The notes: generated from the letters alone by a model not told the origin. Positions 16,667 to 25,569 are shown, numbered from the stretch's first letter. The stretch is DNA of 64,000 bases from Anaerococcus rubeinfantis (GCF_001487145.1 NZ_LN913015.1:62001-126000); one strand, 5' to 3'. Translations and numbers: made by a program.

Positions 16667-18013
16667 TTAAAGAAGTATTAATTTTAAAATAAATACAACT
16701 GCCAAACCTGTTAGGGCTTGAAGGACTGATGCAACTGAAAATGATTTGTATCCAAGTCCTGTATCAATATCTAATGTTGATGTTGCTACCCAGAAGAAAT
16801 CGTCGTTTGCATGGAAGATCATTGATCCACCAGATGCACATGCAAGCATTGCAATAACGAGTCCCATTGGACTTGAAATTCCCAAAACTCCTAAGATTGG
16901 TGCAAGCATACTTGCTGCTGTTACCATGGCAACTGTTCCTGATCCGATTGCTGTTCTAAATATTGCTCCAATTATAAATGGTGCAAGGATTCCTATATCA
17001 ATTCCTGAGAAAAAGTTTATTAAAATATCTTGAAGGGCTGATGCTCTTAATATTCCACCAAAAGCTCCACCTGCTCCAACTATTAAAACAATTTGTCCTG
17101 CAGTTTTTAAAGCTTCACCAAATCCACCATCAAATGTGTGCATTTCTTTGTCGTCTTTGTACAAATTTTTGTAGGAAATAAAGGCAATTACCATTCCTAT
17201 TAATAAAGCTATCATTGGCTCGCCCATAAATCTGATTATTTCTACCAAAGTATTTGAGCTTTCTGAATCTTTTGTAAGCATATCTGCAACAGTTTTTACT
17301 AACATCAAAATAATTGGCAAAACAATTGGTGCAAAGGACATAAATACTGAAGGTAATTTTTGATTTTCGTCAATTTCTATTTCATGTTTTGGTTCAATAT
17401 AATATTTTTTTCCAATAAAATCTCCATAAAAATGGGCAACCAGCATTACTGGAATTGAAACTAAAGCACCAAAGGCTATTACATAACCCAAATCTGCCCC
17501 AACAATTCCTGCAACTGCAAGTGGACCTGGTGTTGGTGGAACAAACATGTGGGTTGCGTGAAGACCCATGGTCAAAGAAACTGCCATGGTTGTCATGGAA
17601 ATTTTTGTATCTTTACTAATTCTTTTTGCAATTGGTGCAAGAAGAACAACTGCCGCGTCACAAAAAACTGGAATTGATACAAAATATCCAGTAATGGCAA
17701 GTCCCAAAGAAGCATGTTTTTCGCCTGTGATTTTCAAAATTGTTTGAGCCATAGTTTCTACAGCACCACTTTTTTCAAGCAAAAATCCTGTAACAGTCCC
17801 GATAGCTATAACAATTCCTATTCCTGCTATAGTTGATCCCATGCTTTCTTGAAAAGCATTTAACATATCCGCCAAAGGCATGCCAGAAATTATTCCAAAA
17901 GAAAATCCAGCTGCCAAGAGGGCGAAAAATGGATGTAATTTTAATTTTACAGTAGCAAATATCAAAATAAATAATGATAAAAATAGGGCTACTAAAGTTA
18001 AAGTTGTACTCAT
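16667..18013 (-). CDS. GntP-family permease, probable D-serine uptake (DsdX-like)
   Basis: A 448-residue membrane protein with about 12 hydrophobic segments. GntP family features: KLKLHPFFALLAAGFSFGI near the N-terminus, FFCDAAVV-like IPVFCDAAVVLLAP near 115-130, the VPPTPGPLAVAGIVGADLG motif near 158-176, and the terminal HANDDFFWVATSTLDIDT. GntP proteins are proton symporters for gluconate; DsdX is a member that carries D-serine. Between dsdA and a D-threonine aldolase-like gene, D-serine or a related D-amino acid is the likely cargo. The start MSTTLTLVALF is chosen because GGAGGATATA precedes it; the upstream in-frame TTG is inside that site. Confidence 0.85.
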   Translation of the reverse strand: MSTTLTLVALFLSLFILIFATVKLKLHPFFALLAAGFSFGIISGMPLADMLNAFQESMGSTIAGIGIVIAIGTVTGFLLEKSGAVETMAQTILKITGEKHASLGLAITGYFVSIPVFCDAAVVLLAPIAKRISKDTKISMTTMAVSLTMGLHATHMFVPPTPGPLAVAGIVGADLGYVIAFGALVSIPVMLVAHFYGDFIGKKYYIEPKHEIEIDENQKLPSVFMSFAPIVLPIILMLVKTVADMLTKDSESSNTLVEIIRFMGEPMIALLIGMVIAFISYKNLYKDDKEMHTFDGGFGEALKTAGQIVLIVGAGGAFGGILRASALQDILINFFSGIDIGILAPFIIGAIFRTAIGSGTVAMVTAASMLAPILGVLGISSPMGLVIAMLACASGGSMIFHANDDFFWVATSTLDIDTGLGYKSFSVASVLQALTGLAVVFILKLILL

Positions 18014-18025
18014 TATATCCTCCAA

Positions 18026-19345
18026 TTATAAGTGAACTTTTAAATATTCTTCCATTATTTCATTTGGCACAAGTTTTCCACCAGTTGCCCAGGAAAAATG
18101 ATTTATATTTTCTTTAATATCAAGCAAATTATTTTCTTCTAAATATTTTTTACTAGCTTCATATTCAAATAATTTTATTGGTCCTTCAAAAGCAGAGCAA
18201 GCTGAAGGTTCAATTTTTATTCCTTCGCTGTCATTTAAATCTCTCATATAATCAAATAATTTGTTGTCATTCATTGTGAAAATTCCAGAAATTATTGGTT
18301 CCATTACTTTTCCAACAAAACCTGATGGCCTTCCAACAGCAAGTCCGTCCGCTTCTGTTTTTCCATCAATTCCAAAATCTTGAACAGATATATCTCCGTT
18401 TAAGCCTGTAGCCATTCCAATTAACATACATGGAGCGTGAGTTGGTTCAATGTAGAAAATGTGGCAAGAATCTCCAAAAACTTTCTTCAAGCCGAAAGAA
18501 ACTCCACCTGGTGAGCCACCAACTCCACAAGGAAGATAGAAAAATGCAGGATGGTCTTTGTCAACTTTTATTCCTTGGTCTTCTATTTGTTTTTTAATTC
18601 TATTTGCAGCAACTGCATAGCCCAAAAATAGGGTAGAAGAATTTTCATCATCAACAAAATAAGAATTTGGATCTTCGTCAGATTTTTTTCTACCAAGCTC
18701 AACTGCTTTTGTAAAATCTCCATCATATTCTACAACCTCAGCGCCCTTTGATCTTAACAAGTCTTTTTTCCATTGTTTGGCATCATTTGACATGTGAACA
18801 ATAACTTTAAAACCTAAAGTTGCTGAACTAATTCCAATAGATAGGCCAAGATTTCCAGTAGATCCAACTTGGATTGTATGTTTTGAGAAAAATTCCCTAA
18901 ACTCATCACTTGCCAAAATTCTATAATCATCATCTTCTTTTAGCATTCCAGCTTCCATTGCAAGTTTTTCAGCATGATATAAAACTTCATAAATTCCACC
19001 CCTAGCCTTAATTGATCCAGCTACAGCCAAGTGAGAATCCATTTTCAAATATAAATTTCCTTCAAGAGAAGTTTTTTCCTTTAAAACTTTTTCCATATTA
19101 GGAATTTTTTTAAGAGGAGATTCAATAATTCCATTTGTCTCTTTAGTATCATCAAAATATTCCATTAATAAAGGAGCAAACCTTTTTAACCTAGCCTCTG
19201 CATCTTCAATATCTTTTTCATCAAAAGGAAAATTGTCCCAAACAGCTTCTCCTGTTTTTTTCTTCTTATTAATCCAAACTGTTTCCTTTTGGTTCGCAAC
19301 ATCTTTTAAAACTGGTTCCTTTTCAATAAATTTACTAATATCCAT
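18026..19345 (-). CDS. dsdA: D-serine ammonia-lyase (D-serine dehydratase) DsdA
   Basis: PLP-dependent conversion of D-serine to pyruvate and ammonia. The PLP lysine lies in the signature DSHLAVAGSIKARGGIYEV (about residues 103-121), and the phosphate-binding glycine loop in VGSTGNLGLSIG near 157-168. PCGVGGSPGGVSFGLK near 264-279 is also typical. The 439 residues match Escherichia coli DsdA in length. First gene of the operon, with an AAGGAGG site before the ATG. It is divergent from an XRE-cupin regulator that probably controls it. Confidence 0.95.
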   Translation of the reverse strand: MDISKFIEKEPVLKDVANQKETVWINKKKKTGEAVWDNFPFDEKDIEDAEARLKRFAPLLMEYFDDTKETNGIIESPLKKIPNMEKVLKEKTSLEGNLYLKMDSHLAVAGSIKARGGIYEVLYHAEKLAMEAGMLKEDDDYRILASDEFREFFSKHTIQVGSTGNLGLSIGISSATLGFKVIVHMSNDAKQWKKDLLRSKGAEVVEYDGDFTKAVELGRKKSDEDPNSYFVDDENSSTLFLGYAVAANRIKKQIEDQGIKVDKDHPAFFYLPCGVGGSPGGVSFGLKKVFGDSCHIFYIEPTHAPCMLIGMATGLNGDISVQDFGIDGKTEADGLAVGRPSGFVGKVMEPIISGIFTMNDNKLFDYMRDLNDSEGIKIEPSACSAFEGPIKLFEYEASKKYLEENNLLDIKENINHFSWATGGKLVPNEIMEEYLKVHL

Positions 19346-19369
19346 AATTTCCTCCTTTTCTTTAATTAT

Positions 19370-19422
19370 ATTAAATTATGTTTAATTTAATTTAATATTA
19401 TCACAAATGAAAACATTGTCAA
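19370..19422 (-). promoter_or_regulatory. dsdA promoter and candidate operator
   Basis: Minus-strand -35 TTGACA (complement at 19417-19422) is 14-16 bases from GATAAT/TAATAT (-10). Just downstream, at the expected start of transcription, is a perfect inverted repeat ATTAAATTA-TGTT-TAATTTAAT (19370-19391). This is the best candidate operator for the divergently encoded XRE regulator. Confidence 0.6.
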
Positions 19423-19436
19423 GAAAATTATTGAGA

Positions 19437-19465
19437 AAGTCAAATAAAAAAGTATGTGGTATAAT
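19437..19465 (+). promoter_or_regulatory. Promoter of the XRE-cupin regulator
   Basis: TATAAT at 19460-19465 is preceded by TGG, giving an extended -10, with a poor -35. The predicted start lies about 18 bases before the coding region. Confidence 0.5.
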
Positions 19466-19490
19466 AATAAAATAGACTAAATTAGAAAAG

Positions 19491-20060
19491 GTGATTAAAA
19501 TAGATAAGCTAGGTTCAAATATAAAAAGATTTAGAAATGAAAAAAATTTATCATTAAAAGAATTAGCAGAAGAAATTGATGTGTCTTTATCAATGCTAAG
19601 CCAAATCGAAAGCGGCAAGGCAAATCCTTCTTTAAATACATTAAAATTAATATCAAAATATCTAGATGTACCAATGTTTACCCTGTTTATGGAAGAAGAT
19701 AAAAAAGCAGCCTTGGTTGTGAGAAAAAAAGATAGGATTAGAATTACAAGCGGAAAATCCAACTCAAAAGAATACCAACTAAGCTATGATTTACTAAGTC
19801 CTGACATGAAAGGTGAAGTTCAACTTTGCGAAATGAAATTATCCGGATTTCAATACAATTCAGATGATTTTAATTTTCACCAAGGAGAAGAAGTGGCAGT
19901 TTGCACCCAAGGAAAAATCGAAATAATTTTAGAAGAAGAAAATTATTTGCTTGATACAGGAGATTCAATAAGAATCCCAAGCGGCAAAAAACATAGGTGG
20001 AAAAACCCAGCAAAAGAAGATTGTGCAATAATATTTGCCATAAGCCCACCAATTTTTTAA
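19491..20060 (+). CDS. XRE-family regulator with C-terminal cupin domain
   Basis: A 189-residue DNA-binding protein: HTH_3 domain at residues 6-62 (LGSNIKRFRNEKNLSLKELAEEIDVSLSMLSQIESGKANPSLNTL) and a cupin_2 fold near 105-185 (FHQGEEVAVCTQGKIEIIL, then DSIRIPSGKKHRWKNP). This two-domain class often responds to a small ligand bound by the cupin and controls the neighbouring catabolic gene, here dsdA on the other strand. The start is odd: AAAAGGTGAT is a strong ribosome binding site, yet the only usual start codon in frame is the GTG inside it. Translation may begin there or at a non-canonical ATT or ATA just after; the protein fold is not affected. Confidence 0.88.
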   Translation: MIKIDKLGSNIKRFRNEKNLSLKELAEEIDVSLSMLSQIESGKANPSLNTLKLISKYLDVPMFTLFMEEDKKAALVVRKKDRIRITSGKSNSKEYQLSYDLLSPDMKGEVQLCEMKLSGFQYNSDDFNFHQGEEVAVCTQGKIEIILEEENYLLDTGDSIRIPSGKKHRWKNPAKEDCAIIFAISPPIF

Positions 20061-20062
20061 TT

Positions 20063-20111
20063 AAAAAGGTCTTATATAAGCAAAATCATTTTGCAAATAT
20101 AAGACCTTTTT
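20063..20111. terminator. Bidirectional terminator between convergent genes
   Basis: AAAAAGGTCTTATAT and ATATAAGACCTTTTT form a long perfect stem with A and T runs on the two sides, serving the XRE regulator on the plus strand and the FAH hydrolase on the minus strand. Confidence 0.9.
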
Positions 20112-20125
20112 AAATTTTAACAAAA

Positions 20126-20980
20126 TTACTTAACAAAATTTTTCAAAACACCAATATTTTCAATTTCCATTACAATCTCATCGTCTTTCTTCAAAAATTT
20201 TTTTGGATTGTGTGCCATTCCGACTCCTGATGGAGTTCCTGTTGCTATAATTGTTCCTTTTTTTAAGGTCATGACTTCTGACAAATTTTCTATCATTTTA
20301 TTTACTGGTAAAATCATATTTTTTGTAGAATTTTCTTGTCTGATTTCTCCATTAATTTTTGTACTTAGCTTCAAATTGTCATAATCAAAATTTCCATCAT
20401 TAATAAGTATGCAAGGCCCCATAACTGATGACCCATCAAAACTTTTCCCGTAATACCATTGTTTATACTTGGTCTGAAGATCTCTCGCTGAAAGATCGTT
20501 AAAAATAGTAAATCCAAATATATAATTTTTCGCCTCATCTGCTTTTACATTTTTACAATCTCTACCAATTATTACTCCTAATTCGATTTCGTAATCAAGA
20601 CATGACGTTATTTTTTCATTTAAAGGAATATTTTCATCGTTTCCAATAATTCTATTTGCTCTCTTAGAAAAATAAATTGTATCAACGTCTTTGGTAAAAT
20701 CTTTTTTGGAAACAAGCTCCACCTCGTCTTTATGGTCTGTATAATTCATGCCCACACAAATTATATCTTGTTTTGGATATTCTATTGGGCTTAAAATTTT
20801 ATAATTTTTATTGACCTCTTTTGCCTTTGATAAATCAAGTTTTAATAAATCAATTCCGGATGATATAAGATCATTTATATCATTAAAATTGTATCCCAAA
20901 CTTTCTAGCAAATATGCTTTTTCTTTTTCTTCAATTAAAATTTTTTTATGATTTTCTATTTCTACATAAAAAACCTTCAC
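20126..20980 (-). CDS. Fumarylacetoacetate hydrolase-family protein
   Basis: A 284-residue FAH-superfamily enzyme. The metal-binding acidic residues are seen in CLDYEIELGVIIG (two Glu, near 124-136) and the downstream Asp in FNDLSARDLQ near 159-168; VMGPCI and the GTPSGVGMA turn near the C-terminus complete the fold. Members hydrolyse C-C bonds, decarboxylate, or hydrate 2-keto acids. As the last gene of a sugar-acid operon (KdgT, UxaA, aldolase), it may process a deoxy-keto acid intermediate. The exact reaction is unknown. Its start abuts the IclR stop. Confidence 0.85.
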   Translation of the reverse strand: MKVFYVEIENHKKILIEEKEKAYLLESLGYNFNDINDLISSGIDLLKLDLSKAKEVNKNYKILSPIEYPKQDIICVGMNYTDHKDEVELVSKKDFTKDVDTIYFSKRANRIIGNDENIPLNEKITSCLDYEIELGVIIGRDCKNVKADEAKNYIFGFTIFNDLSARDLQTKYKQWYYGKSFDGSSVMGPCILINDGNFDYDNLKLSTKINGEIRQENSTKNMILPVNKMIENLSEVMTLKKGTIIATGTPSGVGMAHNPKKFLKKDDEIVMEIENIGVLKNFVK

Positions 20981-21768
20981 TATACTCCCCTATCTGCAAA
21001 ATCTAAATTTAAATTTTGAATTTTTATTATATCTTCTAAAATTTCTTTTTGTTCCATAAGAACTTTTGCTATTTCTTTTTCTGTATTTTCTGTCTTTCTA
21101 AACATAGGATAAGTAGCTGACATAGCCGCCTTTATTTTTCCACTTTCTCTAATTGGAACGGCTACGCAAGATGTATTCATTGTGAATTCTTGATTTTCAA
21201 CTGCATATCCAATCTGTCTTACTTTATGTATATCTTTTATTAACTCATCTACATTGCTTATAGAATTTTCCGTATATTTTACAAAATCATAATTTTTGTA
21301 TTTTTCAATTATTTCTTGATCGCTAAAACCTGACAACAAAGCTTTGCCCAAACCAGTATTTATGGCAGGTATTTTTTTGCCAACTGAACTTACAATTTCT
21401 ATATTATCGCTAGCATTGACTTTCCCTAAATAAAAAACCATGTAATCATCTAAAACACCAAATTGTACAATTTCTCCTATCCTATCAACAACTATTTCCA
21501 TTTGTTTTATAATTGTAGATAAGCAATCAAGGTGTCCAGAATATGACAAGCCTAACTGAAAAAGTTTAAAGGATGCTACATAGCATCCTTTATCATTTTT
21601 TTCTAGAAAATTAGTTTTTTCCAAGGTTTTTAAAATTGGACTTAATGTGCTTTTTGGTATAGCCAGTTTTTTTGATATATCTATTAATGAAATTCCATTC
21701 TCATAATTATTTACTAACTCAAGAATTCTTACAACCCTTAATGTGGGATTGTGTAATTTTTCAACCAT
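20980..21768 (-). CDS. IclR-family transcriptional regulator
   Basis: A 262-residue regulator. The N-terminal winged helix-turn-helix (residues 5-65) reads TLRVVRILELVNNYENGISLIDISKKLAIPKSTLSPILKTL, and the C-terminal effector domain includes GLGKALLSGFSD and the SCVAVPIRESG segment with the conserved effector-side Cys. Effectors are usually the sugar acids of the controlled pathway. The start MVEKLHNPTLRV follows GAGGTGAGG; an earlier in-frame ATG lies before that site. It sits inside the operon it probably regulates. No operator could be proven. Confidence 0.92.
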   Translation of the reverse strand: MVEKLHNPTLRVVRILELVNNYENGISLIDISKKLAIPKSTLSPILKTLEKTNFLEKNDKGCYVASFKLFQLGLSYSGHLDCLSTIIKQMEIVVDRIGEIVQFGVLDDYMVFYLGKVNASDNIEIVSSVGKKIPAINTGLGKALLSGFSDQEIIEKYKNYDFVKYTENSISNVDELIKDIHKVRQIGYAVENQEFTMNTSCVAVPIRESGKIKAAMSATYPMFRKTENTEKEIAKVLMEQKEILEDIIKIQNLNLDFADRGV

Positions 21769-21803
21769 GATGACCTCACCTCTCATGGTCTATTATAACA
21801 CAA

Positions 21804-22703
21804 CTATTTTATTTGTTCGTATTCTTGAACTACATCTTCCAAAATTTTTCTACCTTTTTCATAAATATCTTCTGATAGTTGATTATATGGAAAAATTGAT
21901 TTTGATGAAATATCAACTCCTCTTACTCCCATCAATCTTTTAAATAAGTGTGAAAAATTACTATCAAGGTCATACAAAGGCATTAATTTGTGAATTAAAC
22001 TTGATAATTCATAAACTTTTTCAAAATTTTTCTCTTTTGTAGCTTTAATTAAATCAGCCCATAAATCAGGAACTAGATTAGCTAATGCACCAATACAACC
22101 AGCTCCGCCTGTAGTTAAATTGTACAAAAATTGATCATCAAAGCCTGAATAAACTTTTGTGTTTTTACCTTCTGTACTTCTTAAAAGCCTATTAGTATGG
22201 AGAGGATCCATAACAGAATCTTTCAATCCAACAATATTATTATTTTCATTTACTAATTTAGCATAAGTATCTCCAGAAATTGAATATCCACTTCTTGCTG
22301 GGAAATTATAAATATAAATATCTCCATCAACTTTTTTAGCCAATTCATTATAATAAATGAACATTTTCTCATCATCAGTTCCAAAATAATATGGCCCAAT
22401 AACCATAACTCCTTTGTAACCGATTTTTATAGCCTCATTACTAAGCTTAACTGTATCCTCAAATGATGGACAATTACTACCAAAATACAAATCCACTCTA
22501 CCATTTGTATAATCATAATAATCTTTTGCAAATTGCAACTTATCTTCATAATCAAGTACGGTAAATTCCCCAGTACTACCAAGGACAAGAATACCATCAA
22601 CTCCACCATTAACAAGAAAATCAATAACTTTTTTATTCTCCTCAAAATCAGGCTTCTCATTTTCACCAAAAACCGTAACAACTGGCACTATTATTTCACA
22701 CAT
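21804..22703 (-). CDS. DapA/NAL-family class I aldolase (probable 2-keto-3-deoxy acid aldolase)
   Basis: A 299-residue TIM-barrel lyase. Family signatures: GVDGILVLGSTGEFTVLD near 34-51, the catalytic Tyr in YIYNFPARSGYSIS near 131-144, and the Schiff-base Lys in IVGLKDSVMD near 159-168. Family members include dihydrodipicolinate synthase, N-acetylneuraminate lyase and 2-keto-3-deoxygluconate/galactonate aldolases. With KdgT and an UxaA-type dehydratase next to it, cleavage of a 2-keto-3-deoxy acid to pyruvate is the best guess. It is not likely to be the biosynthetic DapA. Confidence 0.88.
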   Translation of the reverse strand: MCEIIVPVVTVFGENEKPDFEENKKVIDFLVNGGVDGILVLGSTGEFTVLDYEDKLQFAKDYYDYTNGRVDLYFGSNCPSFEDTVKLSNEAIKIGYKGVMVIGPYYFGTDDEKMFIYYNELAKKVDGDIYIYNFPARSGYSISGDTYAKLVNENNNIVGLKDSVMDPLHTNRLLRSTEGKNTKVYSGFDDQFLYNLTTGGAGCIGALANLVPDLWADLIKATKEKNFEKVYELSSLIHKLMPLYDLDSNFSHLFKRLMGVRGVDISSKSIFPYNQLSEDIYEKGRKILEDVVQEYEQIK

Positions 22704-22746
22704 AAATTCCTCCTAAAATATATTCTAATCTCCTAAAATTTTTATT

Positions 22747-23919
22747 TTAAACGAAATTGGCTCCTCTTTGAATAGCAAGTTCAGTATATCCCAAAGTTTC
22801 TGCCTTAGTCAATTTACCATTACAGAAATCAATCATTTCGTCAAAATATTCATCCGCCAATTCTTCCATTGTTTTTTCTCCGTATATAGTTGGACTTGCA
22901 TCCCAATCCAGGTTATCTGACATAGTCTTTGCAGTTTCTCTATTTCCAGTTATTTTTACAACTGGAGCTATAGGATTTCCTGTAGGTGTCCCTCTACCTG
23001 TAGAAAATACAACTATTTGACATCCACCTGCAATCATTCCAGCAACAGATGATGGATCATTTCCTGGAGTATCCATTATTACTAGGCCTTCTTTTGTTTC
23101 TAATTGTTTTGAATAATCATAAACACCATTAACGGTTGTAGTTCCACCTTTATGAATACATCCTAGTGATTTTTCTTCTAAAGTTGTCAATCCACCCTCT
23201 TTATTTCCAGGAGATGGGTTTCCTTCTCTTACTTCTTCTCCTGTATTTTTTATTATGTGATCTTCAAATCTATGAACTATATCATAAATTCTTTTTTTAA
23301 CTTCATCATTTTTAGCTCTTCTTGCCAAAATATGCTCAGCTCCTATAAATTCTGTTGTTTCACTTAAAACAGTTGTACCGCCATTTTCAACCATTTTGTC
23401 TGATAAATTTCCGATTAAAACATTTGATGCCAAACCACTTGTAGGATCTGATCCTCCACATTCTGTTCCCATAATAAGTTCAGAAATTGGAACTTCTTCT
23501 CTTCTTAGCATAGAAGCTTCTGCTGCAAATTCTTTTGCATATCTTGTAGCCTTTTCTATCGCTTTTAATGTTCCACCTTCTTCTTGGATTATTACAGATT
23601 CCATTGGTTTATTCGTTCTTTTTTCAATTTCTTTTTTTACTAAATTTAATTGAGCATTCTCACAACCCAAAGAAACTAAAACAGTAGCATAAATATTAGG
23701 ATTTGCAGCAAATCCTGCCAATGTATCAAGGGTATACTCAAAATCTTTGCCTAATTGAGAACAGCCCAATTGCATATTAAAAGTAACAGCTTCTCTAACT
23801 TGACTTGCAATTATTCTAGTTGTATCAGATGCACATACTGAACATGGTAAAACTAAAATATGATTTCTTATCCCAACTCTTCCATCGCTTCTTTTATATC
23901 CCCAAAAAGTTTTTGTCAT
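22747..23919 (-). CDS. UxaA-family sugar-acid dehydratase, large (C-terminal) subunit
   Basis: A 390-residue protein equivalent to the catalytic part of altronate dehydratase or galactarate dehydratase. Seen: YKRSDGRVGIRNHILVLPCSVCAS at the N-terminus, MGTECGGSDPTSGLASN near 160-176 with the iron-ligand Cys, and the terminal STGRGTPTGNPIAPVVKI. These enzymes use iron to dehydrate hexonates to 2-keto-3-deoxy acids. The companion SAF domain is a separate gene directly upstream. Substrate (altronate, galactarate, glucarate or a relative) cannot be decided. Confidence 0.9.
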   Translation of the reverse strand: MTKTFWGYKRSDGRVGIRNHILVLPCSVCASDTTRIIASQVREAVTFNMQLGCSQLGKDFEYTLDTLAGFAANPNIYATVLVSLGCENAQLNLVKKEIEKRTNKPMESVIIQEEGGTLKAIEKATRYAKEFAAEASMLRREEVPISELIMGTECGGSDPTSGLASNVLIGNLSDKMVENGGTTVLSETTEFIGAEHILARRAKNDEVKKRIYDIVHRFEDHIIKNTGEEVREGNPSPGNKEGGLTTLEEKSLGCIHKGGTTTVNGVYDYSKQLETKEGLVIMDTPGNDPSSVAGMIAGGCQIVVFSTGRGTPTGNPIAPVVKITGNRETAKTMSDNLDWDASPTIYGEKTMEELADEYFDEMIDFCNGKLTKAETLGYTELAIQRGANFV

Positions 23920-23932
23920 TTTATTTCTCCTT

Positions 23933-24226
23933 TTATTCTATAGCCTCAAGATCTTCACGACGACCTTCAGTGTTATGATCATGAACATGTTCACCAATTT
24001 TTATTTCTTTTATGGCAAATCCTATATGTTCTCCATATTTTATTACAGGTTGTTCAATTTTTATATTTTTAATTGCTATTTTATGATAGATTTTAATATC
24101 ATCTAAAGCTTTCAAGCTTTTTATTTCTCCATCCAAATCTTTGTATTCAATAGTTTCACCTTTTTTTATAGGTTCTATAGCTACAATTACATTATCTTTA
24201 TCATTTATAATTACAGAATTTATCAT
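23933..24226 (-). CDS. SAF-domain small subunit of the UxaA-type dehydratase
   Basis: A 97-residue SAF domain, the piece that forms the N-terminus of single-chain UxaA. It shows the beta-clip pattern VIVAIEPIKKGETIEYKDL and a C-terminal HIGFAIKEIKIGEHVHDHNTEG segment; in UxaA-type proteins the corresponding histidine-rich tail contributes to the active-site region. It lies 13 bases before the large subunit, so the two are made together. Length fits stand-alone SAF subunits. Confidence 0.85.
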   Translation of the reverse strand: MINSVIINDKDNVIVAIEPIKKGETIEYKDLDGEIKSLKALDDIKIYHKIAIKNIKIEQPVIKYGEHIGFAIKEIKIGEHVHDHNTEGRREDLEAIE

Positions 24227-24241
24227 ATCATTCTCCTAGTC

Positions 24242-25228
24242 TTATTTTGCTTTCCAATCTTTTTTGCTAAAGTCTTGTCCTTGTAGTGGATATTTAGGGC
24301 ATCCGTATTTTTTTGCCCACCAAGCTGTTATTATAGGTATTAATATAGCTGTCATAACTGTAGATGCCGCAACTTGAGTTGTTGCTGCTGTAACATATGG
24401 TGCCCAACTTGCATCAATTGATGCTACTACTGCAGGTACAGCAATCGCATTTCCTGCAGTTGATGAAACAGCCCAACCTGCATAGCCAGGTCTTTTATTG
24501 AAAATTCTATCACACAAAACCACAAATGGCCCACTAATACAAACTGTGATTATACCCAACAGTATTCCAGGAGCTCCTCCAGCAACTATTCCCTTTACAT
24601 CAATACCAGCACCCAAAGTAATACCAACAAATGGTAAAAGTAATCCTATACCTGGCTCTAAAAATTCGCTCATTTTCTTATCTATATTTCCAATTATCAT
24701 TCCAAAAATTATAGGAACTATTACTGCTATTAGAGAAGTTATAGGAATTTGTGCTAAACCACTAGCTCCCAAAGTAACCAATGTTAAAAATGGTCCATCA
24801 TTTATAGCTAACAAACTCATTGCTGTTTGATCAACTTCATCTCCATACTCAACATTTAATGCCAAATACATTGAACCATTTGAATTTGTTATGGCACTTA
24901 TTATTGCAAGAGTTGTAAGTCCAAAAATACCTACCATACCAAAAGCTTTTCCTACAATTATTCCTATGATAGCTCCAATGACATATTTAGATAAAAGTAA
25001 CACACCACCTCTTCTTACTACTTCCGCTAATTCTTTAACTCTTAATTGAGCTCCCATACAAACTAATTGAACACCCAAAACAGCTGCTGTTCCTGCACTA
25101 GTAAAAACAGCCGTAGTAAATGATCCTATTTGTAACATATCTGGGAAAAATGTATTTATAAGAGCTGATAGAAACATTGGCACTATCATCATTCCCGCCG
25201 GAACTTTTTTTAAAAATTTTAAAATCAT
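24242..25228 (-). CDS. 2-keto-3-deoxygluconate permease KdgT family
   Basis: A 328-residue membrane protein with about ten hydrophobic segments of the KdgT family (cation symporters of 2-keto-3-deoxygluconate). Characteristic: KKVPAGMMIVPMFLSALINTFFPDML at the start, the TNSNGSMYLAL motif near 114-124, and SSTAGNAIAVPAVVASIDASW near 250-270. As first gene of the operon it probably imports the hexonate or the deoxy-keto acid used by the downstream enzymes. Substrate is inferred from family and neighbours. Confidence 0.92.
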   Translation of the reverse strand: MILKFLKKVPAGMMIVPMFLSALINTFFPDMLQIGSFTTAVFTSAGTAAVLGVQLVCMGAQLRVKELAEVVRRGGVLLLSKYVIGAIIGIIVGKAFGMVGIFGLTTLAIISAITNSNGSMYLALNVEYGDEVDQTAMSLLAINDGPFLTLVTLGASGLAQIPITSLIAVIVPIIFGMIIGNIDKKMSEFLEPGIGLLLPFVGITLGAGIDVKGIVAGGAPGILLGIITVCISGPFVVLCDRIFNKRPGYAGWAVSSTAGNAIAVPAVVASIDASWAPYVTAATTQVAASTVMTAILIPIITAWWAKKYGCPKYPLQGQDFSKKDWKAK

Positions 25229-25540
25229 AATTATCTCCTATTATTATATTGATTTTACATAAATACAAACATTTTATTACTTAGTAAAATTTTCTGTTCA
25301 ATAATATCACTCGTTGTTTACTTATATAGAAATATTTTTACATTTCTTATTAATTTAAATATTTTTTAGTTTCATATATAAGTATAGCTACTTTTCTAAC
25401 TTTCTAATATTATAAATTTTTGGTAAGTCATAATATTTTATGCAAGTATGCTCAGTATCTCCTTCCATCTTAAATTTAAATTGGCCTTTTTAAATTTGTT
25501 CGTATTTGCGTTTTCATATGTATATACGTATTATATTTAT

Positions 25541-25569
25541 ATAATAACTCACTTTGAAATCGATGTCAA
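25541..25569 (-). promoter_or_regulatory. Promoter of the sugar-acid operon
   Basis: On the minus strand TTGACA (complement 25564-25569), a 17-base gap and TATTAT (25541-25546 complement) point to kdgT, leaving about 300 nt of leader. The palindrome ATACGTAT lies just downstream of the -10 and could be an operator. The leader contains a 26-codon ORF (MEGDTEHTCIKYYDL, within about 25420-25505) with no ribosome binding site; I could not assign it. Confidence 0.65.

Noticed and set aside
21804-22703. Calling this gene dapA for lysine synthesis
   Set aside because: It lies in a sugar-acid operon with KdgT and UxaA; the family has many aldolases.
25420-25505. 26-codon ORF in the kdgT leader as a leader peptide
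   Set aside because: No ribosome binding site and no codon run or terminator pair that would suggest attenuation.
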